A stretch of 64,000 nucleotides of DNA from Anisus vortex (taxonomy: Eukaryota; Mollusca; Gastropoda; Planorbidae), in NCBI GenBank assembly GCA_949126835.1, contig OX421502.1, forward strand, positions 35,792,789 to 35,856,788, given 5' to 3'. The notes below the pieces were generated by a model. That model saw only the letters and a list, made by a program, of their open reading frames with translations. It ran no database searches and had not been told where the DNA came from. Both the position numbers and the translations under genes were made by a program. Of the stretch, positions 63,464 to 64,000 are shown piece by piece. The stretch's first letter is position 1. Every line of letters starts with the position of its first letter.

Positions 63464-63815
63464 ATATCTACGCTGGAGAGGACACAACTACGTGCAGCAT
63501 GTCGTATCCTACATGACTACGACCTCAAAACAAGCGCCTCTGCTTTGGTGGCCAAACTCCGTCTTGAGCCCCTACAACACCGCATTGCGGTAGGCCAAGC
63601 CACGATGATGTAAAACATCATGTGTGGACACGTCCACACAGACAGGTCGCATCCAACAAATGCCCGCTCTACCAGAAGTCATCAGCTCAAACTGCGTGTT
63701 ACACACGCACGCACCGACGTTTAAAAATATTCCTTTTTTTCCCGTCAGCCATTAGACTGTGGCACTCATTAGACCAAGCCCCCATCGGCTTAAGCTTAAA
63801 ACTCTTGTTGTAGGC
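63464..63815 (+). pseudogene. Non-LTR retrotransposon C-terminal fragment, frameshifted
   Basis: Frames read LERTQLRAA, RILHDYDLKTSASALVAKLR, LEPLQHRIAVGQATMM, then stop and shift, then SHQLKLRVTHARTDV and FFPSAIRLWHSLDQAPIGL. This is the tail region of a CR1/jockey-group polyprotein. It lacks RT and is a different family from 27650-29556. Confidence 0.7.
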
Positions 63816-63829
63816 CTATGTCATAAATA

Positions 63830-64000
63830 TTATAAATAGTAATACACACTTTTGATCCCAGATCATTCACAATTCACAATCAACTTATCCTTACATTGTG
63901 GACTTTTTCCTCGGGTATAAAGGGGTCTCCACAGTATAATGAAGAAGAACATTATTTTATGCTTGGCATGAGCAAAGAGTAAAAGGAATATAGGGCCTAT
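63830..64000 (+). repeat. 3' UTR of the 63464 LINE; matches 37738-37850 inverted
   Basis: CACAATCAACTTATCCTTAC, TGTGGACTTTTTCCTCGGG and CCACAGTATAATGA recur as the inverse at 37738-37850. The window ends within or just after it. Confidence 0.6.

Noticed and set aside
63464..63815. 63-codon ORF as a host gene
   Set aside because: Its motifs continue in two other frames upstream and match a LINE polyprotein tail.

Overview
This window is animal nuclear DNA, most likely from a gastropod mollusc. The evidence is long AT-rich introns with GT-AG borders, tRNA-headed SINEs, several LINE clades, hAT- and piggyBac-type DNA elements, long homopolymer G/C runs, and one intronless class A GPCR of the kind that forms large chemosensory families in sea slugs and snails. 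The species cannot be named from sequence alone. Only two host protein genes can be supported.

Layout. 1-10.2 kb is repeats: a tandem ~340-bp unit, a TIR element with a hAT-like element nested in it, a poly(A) retroposed insertion, a 1.9-kb minisatellite of 46-bp units, and two broken LINE ends. 10.6-11.6 kb (minus) holds the GPCR. 12.3-16.1 kb has a tRNA-SINE, a hAT element whose interior was hit by a LINE fragment (both target duplications are readable), and a solo LTR. 18.3-26.4 kb is a complete, very young LTR retrotransposon. Its single 1611-codon ORF has the domain order gag-protease-integrase-RT-RNase H, with integrase BEFORE reverse transcriptase; this is the hallmark of the Gmr1-like branch of Ty3/gypsy. 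26.9-30.9 kb is a mosaic of hAT MITE, SINE head, a host repeat, a CR1/jockey-type LINE on the minus strand, and a ~0.9-kb tandem duplication.

31.9-57.6 kb is one gene. I reconstructed ten coding exons by splice sites and reading phase; they add up to exactly 1422 nt (473 residues plus stop). The product is an SLC7 light-chain amino-acid transporter closest in feel to the xCT / b(0,+)AT group. Its 14.8-kb first intron and the later introns are packed with nested elements. These include a decayed piggyBac element with perfect TIRs and TTAA sites (42.3-44.9 kb), two hAT MITEs with perfect 8-bp duplications, a diverged antisense solo LTR of the Gmr1-like family, and a MITE in which a 40-bp minisatellite has expanded. 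57.6-64 kb is 3' flank with SINEs and LINE ends.

The two host genes show no functional link. The transporter would work in the plasma membrane with an SLC3 heavy chain; the GPCR would work in sensory or neural cells. The rest of the window is a record of mobile-element insertion, much of which can be ordered in time because insertions are nested and some have an empty-site copy nearby. All element calls come from reading the sequence by eye; no alignment or database search was run.
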